Shown in pieces: positions 9,076-22,158 of a DNA stretch of 64,000 bases. Position numbers and translations under genes: made by a program. Where the stretch lies: NCBI GenBank assembly GCA_963931865.1, contig OZ007515.1:10026685-10090684 (forward strand), read 5' to 3'. This DNA is from Axinella damicornis. Lineage: Eukaryota > Porifera > Demospongiae > Axinellida > Axinellidae. The stretch's first letter is position 1. Every line of letters starts with the position of its first letter. Below the pieces are notes generated by a model. The model was not told the DNA's origin, did not search any database, and was given only the letters and a program-made list of their open reading frames with translations.

Positions 9076-12000
9076 CTTCTAGCAATTTTTCCAGCACATG
9101 GCCACGCACTTGCTCATTGAGAGAGTGCTTTTCACCAAAGAGTTCACTCAGCAGTTCCCTGCCCATGGTAGTTTGGGGATCAAACAACAGCAGATCCTTC
9201 ATTGGAAATGGGTTTCTTCCCGTGTAGTCTAGAACATTGTCTGCCTCCTTTACTATTGCACTACCAATTTCAGTGAGAGAGTAATATTTAAGGTCTTCAG
9301 TGTTGTCAATGAAGGGGTACTTGATATCCATGGGATGAATGAATAACTCAGACATTCCAACTGCATCACAGAGTTCGCTTTTTGTTCCTATGACTTTCTG
9401 GATGACTTCTGAATGTAACTGTGCACATTTAGCTTCCTCTCCTTTAGGGCAGCGCATCATTACAATGACTGATTGGTTCAACAACCCCACCTCAACAACT
9501 GTTTCTATTGGTACCCTGCTGAGCCATCCAATCCCACGCTTCCATACTGAGCATCGTCGACGAAGAACAAGTGAGTCTTCAAGCAAGTCACCTGCGTGCA
9601 GCTGTAGTGCAAAAGAGAAAGCTAAGCGAAGGATGAGCACATGAAGGAACTGTGTTGTAAGGAATTGATCATGTCGGCTGCATCGGTACAGCCAGCCACA
9701 TTGAGAAATCATGACATCATCTTTTTCCCATACTTGCAAGGGATTCTCAATGCTAACTAAAGCTGGGAAGAAGTAGTACTCTTCTGAAAGGTTTTGTGAC
9801 ATGTTCTTGACATGCACATCTTCGTCTTTGAGGAGCTCTAAAATTTCTTGATCATCAACTTTAAAGCAGAATTCTAAATGGGTAAGGAATTTGGCAATCA
9901 TCTCTGGATTATAATCTGGAAATTCATGTTTCAACTGAAGTAAAGGAACCACTCCGGTGCTTGTGGAAAGATCTTTCTTGTGCTGGCTAAACTCTTTGGG
10001 TGCAAAGATGGTTCCATTAATCTCACCCAATAATGCCTGCTTCTGAAGTATTACCCAAGAATCTTCATTGCCAACACTGTCTGCTACTAAGAGGAGGAGG
10101 CCCTTATCACTCAGAGTAGAGATGAGAGGGATTAAACCGTCAGGATTCTGAGGGAGGAGTGCATCAGATTCCTGGATGGTGGTTGTTATATCTGAAACGG
10201 TGCAAGCAACTTTGCCTGGGAACGTTTCCAGCAGGAAGGCATACAACACATGGCAGCGCAAATCAACATCAGCTGTCCGTCTTAATTCACAACAGCTTTT
10301 GTTCACTAATGAACAGAAGAGTTGTAACTTTCTTGAAGCAGGATCTCGACAGTCAAGCGCAACTTGGCCAGCAAAGTAGAAGGAGGTTGGTAAGCGTTTG
10401 AGTAAAGCAGACACTTGGGACATCTTCTTTTGAGCACTTCCACCCCTGGCCTTCACTTTGTCTGCATGACTGCCAACCAGGATCACCTGAGGCAGTGCAC
10501 TAGCCTGTGTCGCATGGTTGTTGATGAAGGACCACCAGTAACGCAGTGTTTCACTGATCTTCTCTTCACTTTCACTCATGTTGACAACAATGATAAAAGC
10601 TGGTGGAGTTGAGATTACTGTAGTCTGTATGACAGCAGCATGACTAGTGTAATATTCAATCTGGCCAGCTAGGTCGTAGAGCACTGTGTTGCCAAATGCT
10701 TTGCTCCGAAATGTAGTTGGAATGATACCAGCGGTATGGGGTGGGACATTCTTAACCCTTCTCAACTCTTTAGGAAGAAACCTCCAGAGAACGCTGGCTT
10801 CTTTGCAGATGGCTTTGATTAGGGTGCTTTTTCCTGTCTCAGGGTTCCCAACAATAAAAAGGTTAATGTATGTTTGTACTGAATGCTTTGTCTTGCATTC
10901 TGTGAAGTGAGAGATTGCTTGTATGAGCTCATAGTTTGTTGTAAGTTCTATGGGTGTCTGGCCTGCAACGTTGACAGATGGGTCAACACGACTTATCAAC
11001 TGTTTGGCAACTTTCACCATCTCCATCTGAGTTTCTCCACCCATGCAGGCAAGATGCAGGACTGTGTTCCCAACTTGATCGCATAGAGTAAGATCACACT
11101 TCTTGTGCTGAAGAAGAGCAGTAGCCACTGAAGCCTTATCACGTTCAATGGCTGAAAGCAGGGGAGTCATGCTAGCCTTATTCAAAGTGTTCACATCACA
11201 ATGAATATTGGTCATTAATTGTTCGCAAAGCTGCAAATTTCCCTTTAATACTGCGGTGTGCAGTGGTGTATCACCATTTTTATTCTTAACGTTTAATTGA
11301 CATCTCTGATCAGCAACAAGGAATTCAACCATGGAATGGTTACCATTCTTGCAGGCTGTGTGCAGTGGGGTGTTGCCTCCGTCACCGGCAATGTTGAGGT
11401 CACATTCTTTCCTGTTTAAAAGTACCTTGACAATATCCAGTTGACCATGTTCAGTAGCAGTGTGAAGAGGTGTGTTACCAGAGGCATTTGCAATGTTTGG
11501 ATTGCATCTTTGATCAGTGATGAGGTACCTGACAATAGCTGTATCACCCAACTGGCATGCAATGCACAGTAGACAGTCTCCATTCTTATTGAGTGGGATT
11601 TCCAGAGCAGTTTCACCTTTCTTGTTGGAAATATTGGTGCTACATTTCCTATCAAGGAGGAATCTAATAATCCTCAATGCTTTTGTATGGCAAGCAATGT
11701 GTAATGGTGTGTTCATTTCACTATTCTTGGTGTTTAACTGACATCTCTGATCAGCAACAAGGAATTCAACCGTGGAATGGTGACCATACTTGCAGGCTAA
11801 GTGTAATGGGGTGTTGCCTCCGTCACCGGCAATGTTGAGGTCACATTCTTTCCTGCTTAAAAGTACCTTGACGATATCCAGGTGACCATGTTCAGTAGCA
11901 GTGTGAAGAGGTGTGTTACCAGAGGCATTTGCAATGTTTGGATTGCATCTTTGATCAGTGATGAGGTACCTGACAATAGCCACATCACCCAACTGACATG

Positions 12001-14872
12001 CAATGTGCAGTAGACAGTCTTCATCCTCATTTAGTCGGATCCTCTCAGCAGCTTCACCTTTCTTGTTGAGAATGTTGGTGCTGCATGCCTTTTGAAGGAG
12101 GGATTTAACAATATTCCGTGCCTTCATATGGCAAGCGAGATGCAGTGGAGTATTGCCTCTTTCATCTTGGATGTTGAGGTCACATTCCTTCCTGCTTATA
12201 AGAACATTGACAGTATTCAGGTGACCATGTTCAGAAGCCGTATGAACAGGAGTTTCACCCTCTCTATTTCTGGAATTTAACTGACATCTCTGATCAGCAA
12301 CAATGAATTCAACTGTGGAGTGGTGACCATGCTTGCAGGCTGTGTGCAGTGGGGTGTTGCCCCTTTCATCTTGAATGTTGAGATCACATTCTCTCCTGCC
12401 TAAAAGAACCTTGACAGTATCCAGGTGACCATGTTCAGAAGCAGCATGAAGAGGACCTTCACCGTCTCTATTTCTGGCATTTAACTGACATCTCTGATCA
12501 GCAACAAGGAATTCAACTGTGGAGTGGTGACCATGCTTGCAGGCTATGTGCAGTGGGGTATTGCCTCTTTCGTCTGGAGTGTTGAGGTCACATTTCTTCC
12601 AGCTTACAAGAACCTTGATGACATCCAAGTTGCCACGTTCAGAAGCAGTGTGAAGAGGTGTGTGTTTAGAGATGTTTGTTATATAGGAGTTGCATCTTTG
12701 ATTAGTGATGAGGTACCTGACAATATCCACATCATCCCACTGACATGCAATGTGAAGTAGACAGTCTCCACCCTCATTGAGTGGGATCCTCTCAGCAGCT
12801 TCACCTTTCTTGTTGAGAATGTTGGTGCTGCATGCCTTTTGAAGGAGGGATTTAACAATATTCAGTGCCTCTATATGGCAAGCGAGATGCAGTGGAGTAT
12901 TGCCTCTTTCATCTTGAATGTTGAGATCACATTCTCTCCTGCCTAAAAGAACCTTGACAGTATTCAGGTGACCAAGTTCAGAAGCCATATGAACAGGAGT
13001 TTCACCCTCTCTATTTCTGGCATCTAACTGACATCTCTGATCAGCAACAAGGAATTCAACTGTGGAGTATTGACCGTGCTCGCAGGCTGTGTGCAGTGGG
13101 GTATTGCCTCTTTCATCTTGAACGTTGAGGTCACATTCTTTCCTGCTTATAAGAACCTTGACAATATCCAAGTTGCCATGTTTGGAAGCAGTGTGAAGAG
13201 GTGTGTGTTTAGAGGTGTTTGTAATATAGGGGTTGCATCTTTGATTAATGATGAGGTACCTGACAATATCCACATCACCCCACTGACATGCAATATGAAG
13301 TAGACAGTCTCCATCTTCATTGAGTGGGATCCTCTCAGCAGTTTCACCTTTCTTGTTGAGAATGTTGGTGCTGCATGCCTTTTGAAGGAGGGGTTTAACA
13401 ATATTCAGTGCTTTTATATGGCAAGCGAGGTGAAGTGGAGTGTTGCCTCTTTCATCTTGGATGTTGAGGTCACATTCCTTCCTGCTTACAAGAACATTGA
13501 CAGTATCCAGGTGATCATGCTCAGAAGCAGTATGAACAGGAGTTTCACCGCCTCTATTTCTGGCATTTAACTGACATCTCTGATCAGCAACAAGGAATTC
13601 AACTGTGGAGTGGTGACCATGCTTGCAGGCTGTGTGCAGTGGGGTATTTCCTCTATCATCTGGAATGTTGAGGTCACATTCTTTCCTGCTTACAAGAACC
13701 TTGACAGTATCCAGGTAACCATGTTCAGAAGCAGTATGAAGAGGACTTTCACCGCCTCTATTTCTGGCATGTAACTGACATCTCTGATCAGCAACAAGGA
13801 ATTCAACTGTGGAGTGGTGACCATGCTTGCAGGCTGTGTGCAGTGGGGTATTTCCTCTATCATCTGGAATGTTGAGGTCACATTCTTTCCTGCTTACAAG
13901 AACCTTGACAGTATCCAGGTAACCATGTTCAGAAGCAGTATGAAGAGGACTTTCACTGTCTCTATTCCTGGCATTTAAATGACATCTCTGATCAGCAACA
14001 AGGAATTCAACTGTGGAGTGGTGACCATACTTGCAGGCTACATGCAGTGGAGTATTGCCCTTTTCATCTGAAAGGTTGATATCACATCGTTGCATGCTCA
14101 TGAGGGCCATAGTAGAGCTCAGATAACCATGTTCGGAAGCAACATGAAGAGGAGTTTCACACTCTCCATTTTGAGAGTTTATCTGACATCTCTGGTCAGT
14201 AATCAGCAGTTGAACCACGAAATGGTGACCAAAAGTGCAGGCTATATGCAATGCTGTATTACCAGTTTCATTTGGAACATTGAGGTCACATTCTTTCATG
14301 CCTAAAAGAATCTTGACAGCGTTAAGACGACCATATTTAGAAGCAAGATGAAGAGGAGTTTCACCTTTTCTGTTCTGGTTGTTTAACTGACATTTCAGAT
14401 CTGATTCAGCAGTAAGGAATTTAACTACAAGGGAGTGACCATATTTTGCGGCTCCATGCAATGGGGTATTGCCTTGTTCATCTGGAATGTTGAAGTCACA
14501 TTCTTGTAATCTTGAAAGAACCTTGATTGAGTCCAGACGGCCATATTCCGAGGCAACATAAAGAGGGGTTTTACCCTCACTATTCCGGGTGTTTATCTGA
14601 CACTGCTGATGAGCAACAAGGAATTCAACAACAGAAGGGACTACATGCTTACACGCTGCATGCAGTGGAGTATTGCCAATTCCATCTGGAATGTTGAGGT
14701 CACAGTATTGCCTGCTTACAAGTACCTTGACAATGTCCAGGCGAGCATATTCAGTGGCAACATAAACAGGAGTTTCACCGTCTCTGTTCTGGGTGTTAAT
14801 GCTTATACTGCTGAGTAGAGAAGTCACTTGTCCTAAGTTTCCTGTCTTACAAGCCTTGTGCAGCTCACTCAT
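9076..14872 (-). CDS. Gene A, exon 1: ankyrin-repeat / Roc-COR GTPase protein
   Basis: This is the first coding exon of a five-exon gene, complement(join(7160..7482,7629..7715,7968..8048,8643..8690,9076..14872)), 2111 aa. Residues 1 to about 1300 are tandem 33-residue ankyrin repeats (TPLHTAC, RCQLN, KECDLNI motifs). A Roc GTPase domain follows, with P-loop GNPETGKST from G1342, switch motif DLAGQ at 1400-1404 and G4-type SHAD at 1468-1471. A COR-like region runs to about 1932. The exon stops at GAAG|GTAGGG (last base 9076), and the reading frame closes 15 codons into the intron. The start is MSELHK, because a TAA lies in frame just upstream and gene C has the same start context. The predicted role, from family knowledge, is a cytoplasmic GTP-switched scaffold acting through the C-terminal death domain. 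The architecture is like DAPK1 without the kinase. Ligand unknown. Confidence 0.9.
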
Positions 14873-14902
14873 GTTTCTACCGTTAGTCCATTACACATCG
14901 GC
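14873..14902 (-). promoter_or_regulatory. Gene A 5' UTR: splice acceptor and overlapping uORF
   Basis: On the minus strand TCTCACTGCAG|GCCGATGTG lies 30 bases before the start ATG and looks like a 3' splice site. The matching place in gene C reads TTACTGTAG|GCCGATGTG, so a 5' UTR intron is likely in both genes. In gene A the new exon opens with an ATG that reads nine codons and ends in a TGA overlapping the real start (ATGA). The upstream non-coding exon and promoter were not located. Confidence 0.5.
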
Positions 14903-16077
14903 CTGCAGTGAGAATTAATGGAGAGATTGCTATGTATACAGCTGAGATTCACCACAACATTTTGGCGACTCATAAACAAAACCCGACTCCAGGTAGGCTG
15001 GCAAGCTTATACAATCACGCCCAACACTTGAAGGAAACTACAAAAACTGAATATCAATCAAAGCTAGTATCTACATTTGGATCTAACCCTCTCAAACTCT
15101 CAGATTGCTAACTCTCAAACTCAACCCTTACTTCTAAGTGAGAACGTCATCTATAGACATTCTGATTGCTTCTGATCTATCCTGGTCACACCAGTATACA
15201 ACTTCGACTGCCCTACTATTATATCACTGTAAAACAGCAGGGCTGCTTTAACCCCAGGCCATTCCAGTATTGCAGTATATAATACAGCGGGTTATCTCAG
15301 TTGCAGCTTCACTACCAAACAATGTGCGTAAAATTGATCACTATTAGTCTTGAATTATTAACCTAACTTACCGGACTGAGGTATATAGCTGCACCAAAGC
15401 GATATAGGAATGCTAGAAGTGCAGCTACATTCCTGTACGTATATAATCCCGTATTTTTATGAGACATACAAGTGTTAAGTCCAGCTTCACTTCTATGTGA
15501 GTTAGCTTAACTATTTACCCGTCTGCCTCCAGATAGGAGAACTACCATCGAGGCAGGCCCTACACATCGTAATTAATATAATTATAGCTATCATCCCTAC
15601 CTTGTTCCCCTACTTTTTGCCGTTCTGCTATCCATACATGTTGATAGCCACAACAACACGCACGGCCTAATTCAGCAATCTTGAGTAATATTTGCAAGCT
15701 AAGTGATTGTTTTCAATGGTGAATGCATCAGGATGCCTATATATGGTGTTATGTACCTGATCTCAACTCAACAAGGAAAGAAACCTACTATAGTAAAATT
15801 AAATTTGGTCAAATGGGGATATCCATGCATACCACAGCAACCTTAATATTGCATTACATGTACACATAGCATCCCATGCAGTAGTACAGCAATGTGGCCA
15901 CACCCCTCCCACATGTGAGACACTCCGGGACAATATGTCTAATCAGTTCACTGAATACTAGACTCTTACATCCTCAAACACACTAATAGAAAGTTAGTGG
16001 CTAGCCCAGTTACATGCAGTGCAGTTTAAGAAACTTGAGCGCTGGTTTTTGAGGGAGAGTGGCCAGAGAAATGGCTG
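14903..16077. other. Spacer upstream of gene A
   Basis: Presumed promoter and 5' UTR region of gene A (minus strand), but I could not assign a TATA box or a first exon. 15600-15650 contains a short copy of the CTACTTTTTGCCGTTCTG repeat found again at 17680 and, inverted, at 24690. Confidence 0.4.
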
Positions 16078-19000
16078 TAGTGCAGCGGCATAGCCAGACA
16101 TACCAAACCAATCGTTCACTTTTTGATAAAAGCACCAAAATTGGTACACATATAGATTAATATACTGTGAACATTTTCAGATATTGAGGCATGTGAAATT
16201 GTGCCTGCATCAGCCGTGGTGGGCAGTTTCCAAAATGGCCACCATGCAACATTACCAAATTTGGCAATGTTGTCTTAAATGACTCTTAGTGGCAATCCTT
16301 CAAGCCCTTCTACACTTGAAACACAAATTTAACACCTGACTCAGTCTCACTGAGAGAGGACTCATGCAGTGGACAGTAGCGGCTATATGAAAGAAAGAGG
16401 GAACAGCTAGGTGGGCGGGTGATTGAATAACCCATAGCTACTTTACTTACTACTGCTACAGCTTGCAGCTGTCTCCACAGCTAGTGTTGCTAATGTTTGT
16501 GAATAATCAGCTCCACCCTGGTTCACCATTGTCTGGCGTCCCATACACTTTAAAATGAGAAGGGTTGTTTTAACCAGACTCTGGTCACCCTAGTTGCATC
16601 TCAGTGCCTCCTCCACTGTGGTGGTCGAAGAATGTATCCACAACCACAAATGTTGTGTAGCCTCACTTCTAACGTTTCGTAATTATAGGTACGTGACTTA
16701 GCTTAATTGTTTACCCATCTGTATGTCTGTTGGAGGACCTATAGTGGTCAAGCAGTGTAAATGATCTGCTTGAATGCACATTGTTTGGAAGTGCAGCTGT
16801 TCTATTAGGTTTTCCTATTTGGATAGCTACTAATAGGATGCACTTGACAATGTGTGTTCATTCCTTGGTCACCATGCAAGGGGGCCCTGAGATGCAACTG
16901 AGGTGACCACAGCCTGGTTAAAACAACCCTTCTCGTTTTACAGTGATAATCAGTTGCCTGTCATTCCCAATTAACTCTGTTCTTTTGGCCATTGGTACCA
17001 GCTAGCTACCACTGTTCATTGGAGGTGAGTCAGGTCAATGATGCAGTGCAGCAGTGGCAGTGAGAGCTTTCCGATAACTCACTTGCTGCTGATCACATGA
17101 CAGCTTCACTCCCCAACTATGGATAACAGGTGCATATCTGCATATCTATACCTAGTCCTTCGGTGTTTTGGTGGAATGGTGGCCCTTCCACCATTGTCCA
17201 CTGGAAGATGTATATAATTATACTTTCCCCAATAGGACACTCTATCCTGGGTGTGGCTCCCCTCTCCTTTCCTATGAGTACGTATGATGCACAACGTTTT
17301 GTGATACTAGTATACGTATACTACAACACGTGCACGAAAGTCAGTGACGGGAAAGATAAGTCCATCCAGTGGTTAGCCAGCATGTACCTGTAGACAACGT
17401 TACGGTCATGATGTGAAACTAACCATTGCATGTCTAGGCATTCAAGTATGGATTTTGTACGCTTCTACCCAACAAATTAATGCGGAATGTATGCATGCAT
17501 GGGATGCCTTTGCCATAGTGGTTACTGCCCTGATTCTAAAACTGCGATTTCAATAATTATAGGCTGATTCCCAGTCCCAATGGCCTGGAGGGAGGGGTTG
17601 TCAATAATGCTCTCCCTTGTCTATAATTATATCCTATGTTGGAAATACGTAATGGCCCTTGCTTTGTATATATCCCTTGTTTCCTTACTTTTCGCCGTTT
17701 TGGTATCCCTACATCCTTTATGTCATTTTTTTAGCAGCAGGCGCATGTTTGAGCTGAAATTTGTCATCACAGAGGTTGTGAAAAAGCAATGGGACGTTGC
17801 ACTGCTCGGTTGAAAATGCTGCTGTTTTGTGCGAAAACCATCATAAGAGATTGAGGCAACGTTGAGCTAAGTTGTCTGAAGAAGAAGAAGAAAGAGAGAA
17901 GGACAATTTGCCCGTTTTGCGAGTGCCTGCTTTGGTACTTTCGCGATGGTTTTTCGCGGCACTGGGAGTCTTGTTGGACATGAAAACACTCAAAGATGAC
18001 TGGTATGTTGTTATAAAGCCTTATAAGTGTACCGTTTCTGAGATTAGGAGAGATTTTTTTGTATTAGCTTATATTGCGTGTCTGTCGTATCCCTACATAT
18101 ATAGAGTCTACCGACTCTATGATAATCCCTGCATGGAATGTATTCTAACTATTTCTCCTGTTCCACCACCTTGCCTTTCCATGCTAACTGTATGGAACCA
18201 CTCTGAAATTTCCCTTAGTAGGCAAAATCCCATTGTTAGGCCAAATTCCCAATGCTATGTCAAAGAGAATACCCCAAAAGACCAAGCATCATGTTGATCC
18301 TTCGCATTCATCTGCAAGAGGAACTCCGCATGCCTGGCTCATCATATCACAGTTAAATTGCAGTCTGCTTGACATATATACAACACCAGGATTATGGTCT
18401 TATGATAATCCATTGCACTGTAATTGCACCGGCAAGTGCCTTAATGGCATTAGCACAATCATATTTTGCCCTGCTGTTTCATGCCCAACAGAGCTATAGG
18501 TCCTCTGGGTGGACTGGTACAAATCTGTAACCACTTTTAGCAATGCAGAGAACACATCTCCTTTTGAACGCTATCACTGGCTCCTTTTGGACTTTAAAAA
18601 TCCAAGATTGTCACCCAAAACATACTAATTTGTACCCCAGATGTTTTCCCTAATATGAATCCCGGCAGTCAGCCCATTTTTCTTGCAGGAATGCAGGCAG
18701 CATATTAATTCTTCTTAGATGCCTATATCTTGCAGCCCCCCTCTCAAAGCCTACATAGAATACCTGCTACTAGACCTGCAAGATGCCGGTTTCTGTTCCC
18801 AGAAAGGTTCATTATAATTAATAACCAGACCTCTATATGCATGTCCATTTCTGGAAATCACTGCTGTATTTAATGTGGCACATAAACACAGAATAATTCT
18901 AGCAAGGATGGGGCAGTTATGAAAAAGAACCCTAAGACCCCTAAAAAGTGCTATTAGTACTGCATTTTTCTCATCGAATAACGCCACATGGCGGCCATTT

Positions 19001-19150
19001 TGGAAACTGCCCACCGCAGCTGACGCAGGCACAATTTCACATGCCTCAATATCTAAAAATGTTCACAGTATATTAAACTATAATATGAGTACCAATTTTG
19101 GTGCTTTTATCAAAAAGTGAACGATTGGTTTGATACGCCGCTGAACTACT
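16078..19150. mobile_element. About 3.1-kb segment bounded by about 170-bp inverted repeats
   Basis: 16078-16250 (CAGCGGCATAGCC..., CCAATCGTTCACTTTTTGAT) is inverted at 18980-19150 with scattered differences. Both arms end inward in GGCCATTTTGGAAACTGCCC-like sequence. The interior holds a smaller inverted repeat (16550-16610 against 16870-16945) and the repeat block at 17640-18120. No target duplication or transposase found. Interior ORFs (17580-17813, 17872-18297) lie in dispersed repeats. Confidence 0.55.
17640..18120. repeat. Dispersed repeat, inverted copies at 22.9-23.2 and 24.6-24.7 kb
   Basis: 17820-18115 is inverted at about 22905-23215 (shared CAACGTTGAGCTAAGTTGTC, a GAA/CTT microsatellite, and TATCCCTACATATATAGAGTC). 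17650-17770 is inverted at about 24590-24720 (shared TTTCCTTACTTTT, CGCATGTTTGAGCTGAA). The two halves of one unit are therefore split in the second location. ORFs in both copies share SLLFAVLVSLHP and SRRMFELKF, but whether this was ever a protein is unknown. Confidence 0.5.
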
Positions 19151-19976
19151 GTGGTTGCTGCAGGTTCTAACTTACAAGTGCAGAAATCCCCAGGAACTTT
19201 CATTGTAGTTTTAATGCTCTTCGCCAGTCACTAGCTATAGTTTGATCAATTAAGGATATCAGGGGCTGGTGGTGATGGTCCCCAACCCAGATATATTGAC
19301 ACCACTGCCAAGGTGAGATGTACGGCACGGAATGGGGACAAAGCCACTACTATACTTTGCTGGGCTTACAGCGCCCCCCAGATCATCATCTGGTTAGCAG
19401 ATGGACCAGTTTAAAATAGGTGTACCCGGTTCTGGATATAAATTCATCGGATTTTACGGCCATGGCTTGTATAGTAGCTGAGATCACGGCCAACGCGGAC
19501 AGATTAGTTGCCTCGCGCTAAGCCGCTCGGCAACAACCTTTTTGGTTGAACTTAAGCGAAGAGGCTGCATGGCGATAACTTACGATCATTTTGTTGCTTA
19601 AACTGGTCTTTCGGGCTTCAACCGCACTCACAAATAATACTGCTGAGAGTGCACAGTGCAAGTTGCACGCAAGCTAAAGTATATGCGCATGGAATGCAGT
19701 GACGTCACAATTGTTTGGCATGTGTAGAAGTTTCTCTTTCTGCCAAGAGTCTGTTGACTCCGCCAAAAATAAATTATAGCAGAAATGTATGCTGAGTCAC
19801 AGGTATTTTATTTCACTGCCATTGTGATCAGTGAATCCCATAAATAACTGCAAGGTTACCACATATGTCGGTCTATGATTGCATGCAGCCAAAAGATGTT
19901 ACTGCATGTGTAGTGTTGTCTGTTGCAAGCCTGTATTTGCCTGCACATGCATGCTGAGAATTACATCCTTGATGTT
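19151..19976. other. Spacer, nothing recognised
   Basis: About 800 bases with no ORF, repeat or RNA feature that I can support. Confidence 0.5.
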
Positions 19977-19985
19977 CAAGATGGT

Positions 19986-20141
19986 TAGCCTCGTTCCCAG
20001 GCCGTCTGCCAGTCGCGCATCGCATACGTGACCTTTGAACCCTTGTCAGATAAGCTGGCAATCTGACATCTGGATGTCTGACAAGGGTTCAAAGGTCACG
20101 TATGCGATGCGCGACTGGCAGACGGCCTGGGAACGAGGCTA
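19986..20141. mobile_element. 156-bp palindromic 9-bp-TSD element
   Basis: TAGCCTCGTTCCCAGGCCG to its inverse CGAGGCTA, with perfect duplication CAAGATGGT at 19977-19985 and 20142-20150. The arms share CGCATACGTGACCTTTGAAC with the 2349-2510 copy. Confidence 0.9.
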
Positions 20142-20266
20142 CAAGATGGTAGGTAACAGGTGCTGCAAGCCTATTTTGGCTTCTACATTGAATCGGCAAC
20201 GGGCCTAAAATCAAGTTTCCTTGTAGAGTGCTGGTCATGTGCATGTCACACTTCTGAGCATGCGCA

Positions 20267-20462
20267 TAGTCTCGCGGGCCAGCCTCTCGCCACACTAGTG
20301 GGTATGGCGCGCGCGAGACGGGGTTAAACCGTAAGGTCGAAGTACAAAGGTCAGCGATTCCCTTTTGCGCATGTCCAGTCTCGTTTAATGTTTGGAATGA
20401 TTTTTGTTACAAACCGCGCGCCATAATAAGTAGGTGTGGCGAGAGGCTGGCCCGCGAGACTA
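20267..20462. mobile_element. 196-bp 9-bp-TSD element, TAGTCTCG ends
   Basis: TAGTCTCGCGGGCCAGCCTC to its inverse GCGAGACTA, with perfect duplication GCATGCGCA at 20258-20266 and 20463-20471. The termini match the TAG[TC]CTCG group, but the subterminal sequence is different from the GTTCCCAGG copies. Confidence 0.85.
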
Positions 20463-21241
20463 GCATGCGCATGCGCAGTAGTATCATTGACCATACCCTT
20501 CACATTGCCATTAATTGTCTGGGATGATATTCGTCCATTGTTGTGTGCATCTGTGCTGCTTGCGATTGCCATAGCGCCATGGGTTCAACAGTGCCGCCAG
20601 AAGAGCTGAAGGAGGCATGCAGGGTGCTGGGCTGGTTGATACCAGTGATGTTATGATTACTTGTAGCTAATCATTACGATTACCACTTCAAAACATGATT
20701 ACCAATTGAAAAGGTTTTAGAAAATGCATAGATATAAAAATCCGTGTCTTATATCTATGGTTCAGGGAATTTAAGTAGGTTAGTCACCTGCTTGCGCTTT
20801 GAAGTCGCCGGTTAGTTCAGGTAGTTTAGTAGAATCAAATTAAAGTTTTAATCAAGCAAACATACCAGTATGTTTGAGGTGATATAAAGACTGACATCAA
20901 ATGAACTGAACTTAGTAGCTAGAGTGTTATTGAAACAGGACAAAAATAATATGACATGAGAACAATTCAGTAGCACAAGGGACTTTGCGAGAATGGTAGG
21001 TATTGCGGCCAGCAAATCCAGCTGACTACACATCTCTTTCAACGAGTCCACATCAACAACGCACCTCTCCCCATGGCCCCAAGGTCTGGACGAGCATAAA
21101 TCTTCAGATCTTTAAACTGCACTTTTCGCTGTTCAATGCCGTCTTACACAGCCTTGGAGTTGCGTTCGCTTTTCACTGACTCATGGTGCTCACGATGCGC
21201 GAATGAAGAAGCTGACGAAGGAGGGTGTAGGTGTAGAGACT

Positions 21242-21500
21242 ATGCAAGCTCAACCATTGACACCGGAACAAGAAGAGAAACTGTGGTGCCTTACGCATTT
21301 TCGCTGTGTACTGCTTGGAGCTTCGCCATGCAAATTGTACCGTCTTTTGGTACAACTGCAAACTCTTTGGCTTTAGAGGTAAAGATGCGCACAGATCCCT
21401 AGTTCGTGAGCAGTTCGTGAGCAGTTCGAAGTCAACTCCGATCAGCAGGGGCGGTTTCTACGATTCAGAGGACCGAGGGTCTTTATCACCGTAAACCGCA
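21242..21500 (+). pseudogene. DUF3504 / Crypton-like core, frameshifted
   Basis: Plus-strand frames read TPEQEEKLWCLTHFRCVLLG, then in another frame VFWYNCKLFGFRGKDAHRSL, then QFEVNSDQQGRFLRFRGP. This order matches the core of DUF3504 (Crypton-derived) proteins, which have EEKLW, an NCKLFGFRG-like segment and an EHR-type motif. An 11-bp tandem duplication (GTTCGTGAGCA twice, about 21403-21424) accounts for the second frame change, and at least one other frame change lies near 21330. A dead copy. Confidence 0.55.
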
Positions 21501-21619
21501 AGACATGGCCGGTCGTTCTCTCTAAATTGACGCTGTATTCCCGCAACAAACTGCATCAGGATGGCTGGGGGGGATGGGGTTTTGTCTTGGCAACGAGCTT
21601 CCATCACGAATCTAGGTAG

Positions 21620-21874
21620 CTAGCAGATCCGCAGCTTTTCAGGGGCATCCTTGAAGCCGCGAGCATCACACCACGCACGAAACACACTGACTGCCCATTG
21701 TGTTGCCTTTCGTGGCTTTGTAGGTAAGCGATCGCTGATAGCCTGGTCCAATGCAATGCTTTCTCTGAGGGAGATCCAAATAGTACAGTTTGCTGTTTTC
21801 GCTGCTACTGACATCGAGTCCTCGATGTTAGATTCAAAGTCGATCGCATTAAACCCCCAGGCTTCTCCTTCCAT
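21620..21874 (-). pseudogene. DUF3504 / Crypton-like N-terminal fragment
   Basis: An 84-codon minus-strand ORF ending in TAG. It contains KATQWAVSVFRAWCDARG, matching the KATNWSSRVFEEW segment at 4132-4818 in the spacing K-A-T-x-W-x-x-x-V-F-x-x-W. It points towards the plus-strand core fragment at 21242-21500, so the two halves are in opposite orientation and are not one intact gene. It could also be a first exon, but no good donor was found. Confidence 0.5.
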
Positions 21875-22158
21875 GGCGCGGCAGGGATGTTACTCGGCAA
21901 CACACTCAAACTGGCACCAGCTAGCTAGCTAGCTACCTCCCTCACCACTAGCCTACTCACCACTGAGCATATCGCGCTTTTTTTTGCTGCAGTATGACGT
22001 AAAATGACGATCCTCTCGAATATCATTGGCTGTAGCTATGCGACGGTTCAGCAAAGCCCATATATGGTCACAGTGCACCCTGCTCTGCACGTGCCTTATT
22101 CAATTAGTATCATCAATTAATGTCACCTTATTCAATTAGCGGTATGGTCTAAGATAGA

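Noticed and set aside
9339..14818. Many plus-strand ORFs of 60-100 codons antisense to genes A, B and C
   Set aside because: They repeat with the ankyrin period and are translations of the opposite strand of coding repeats.
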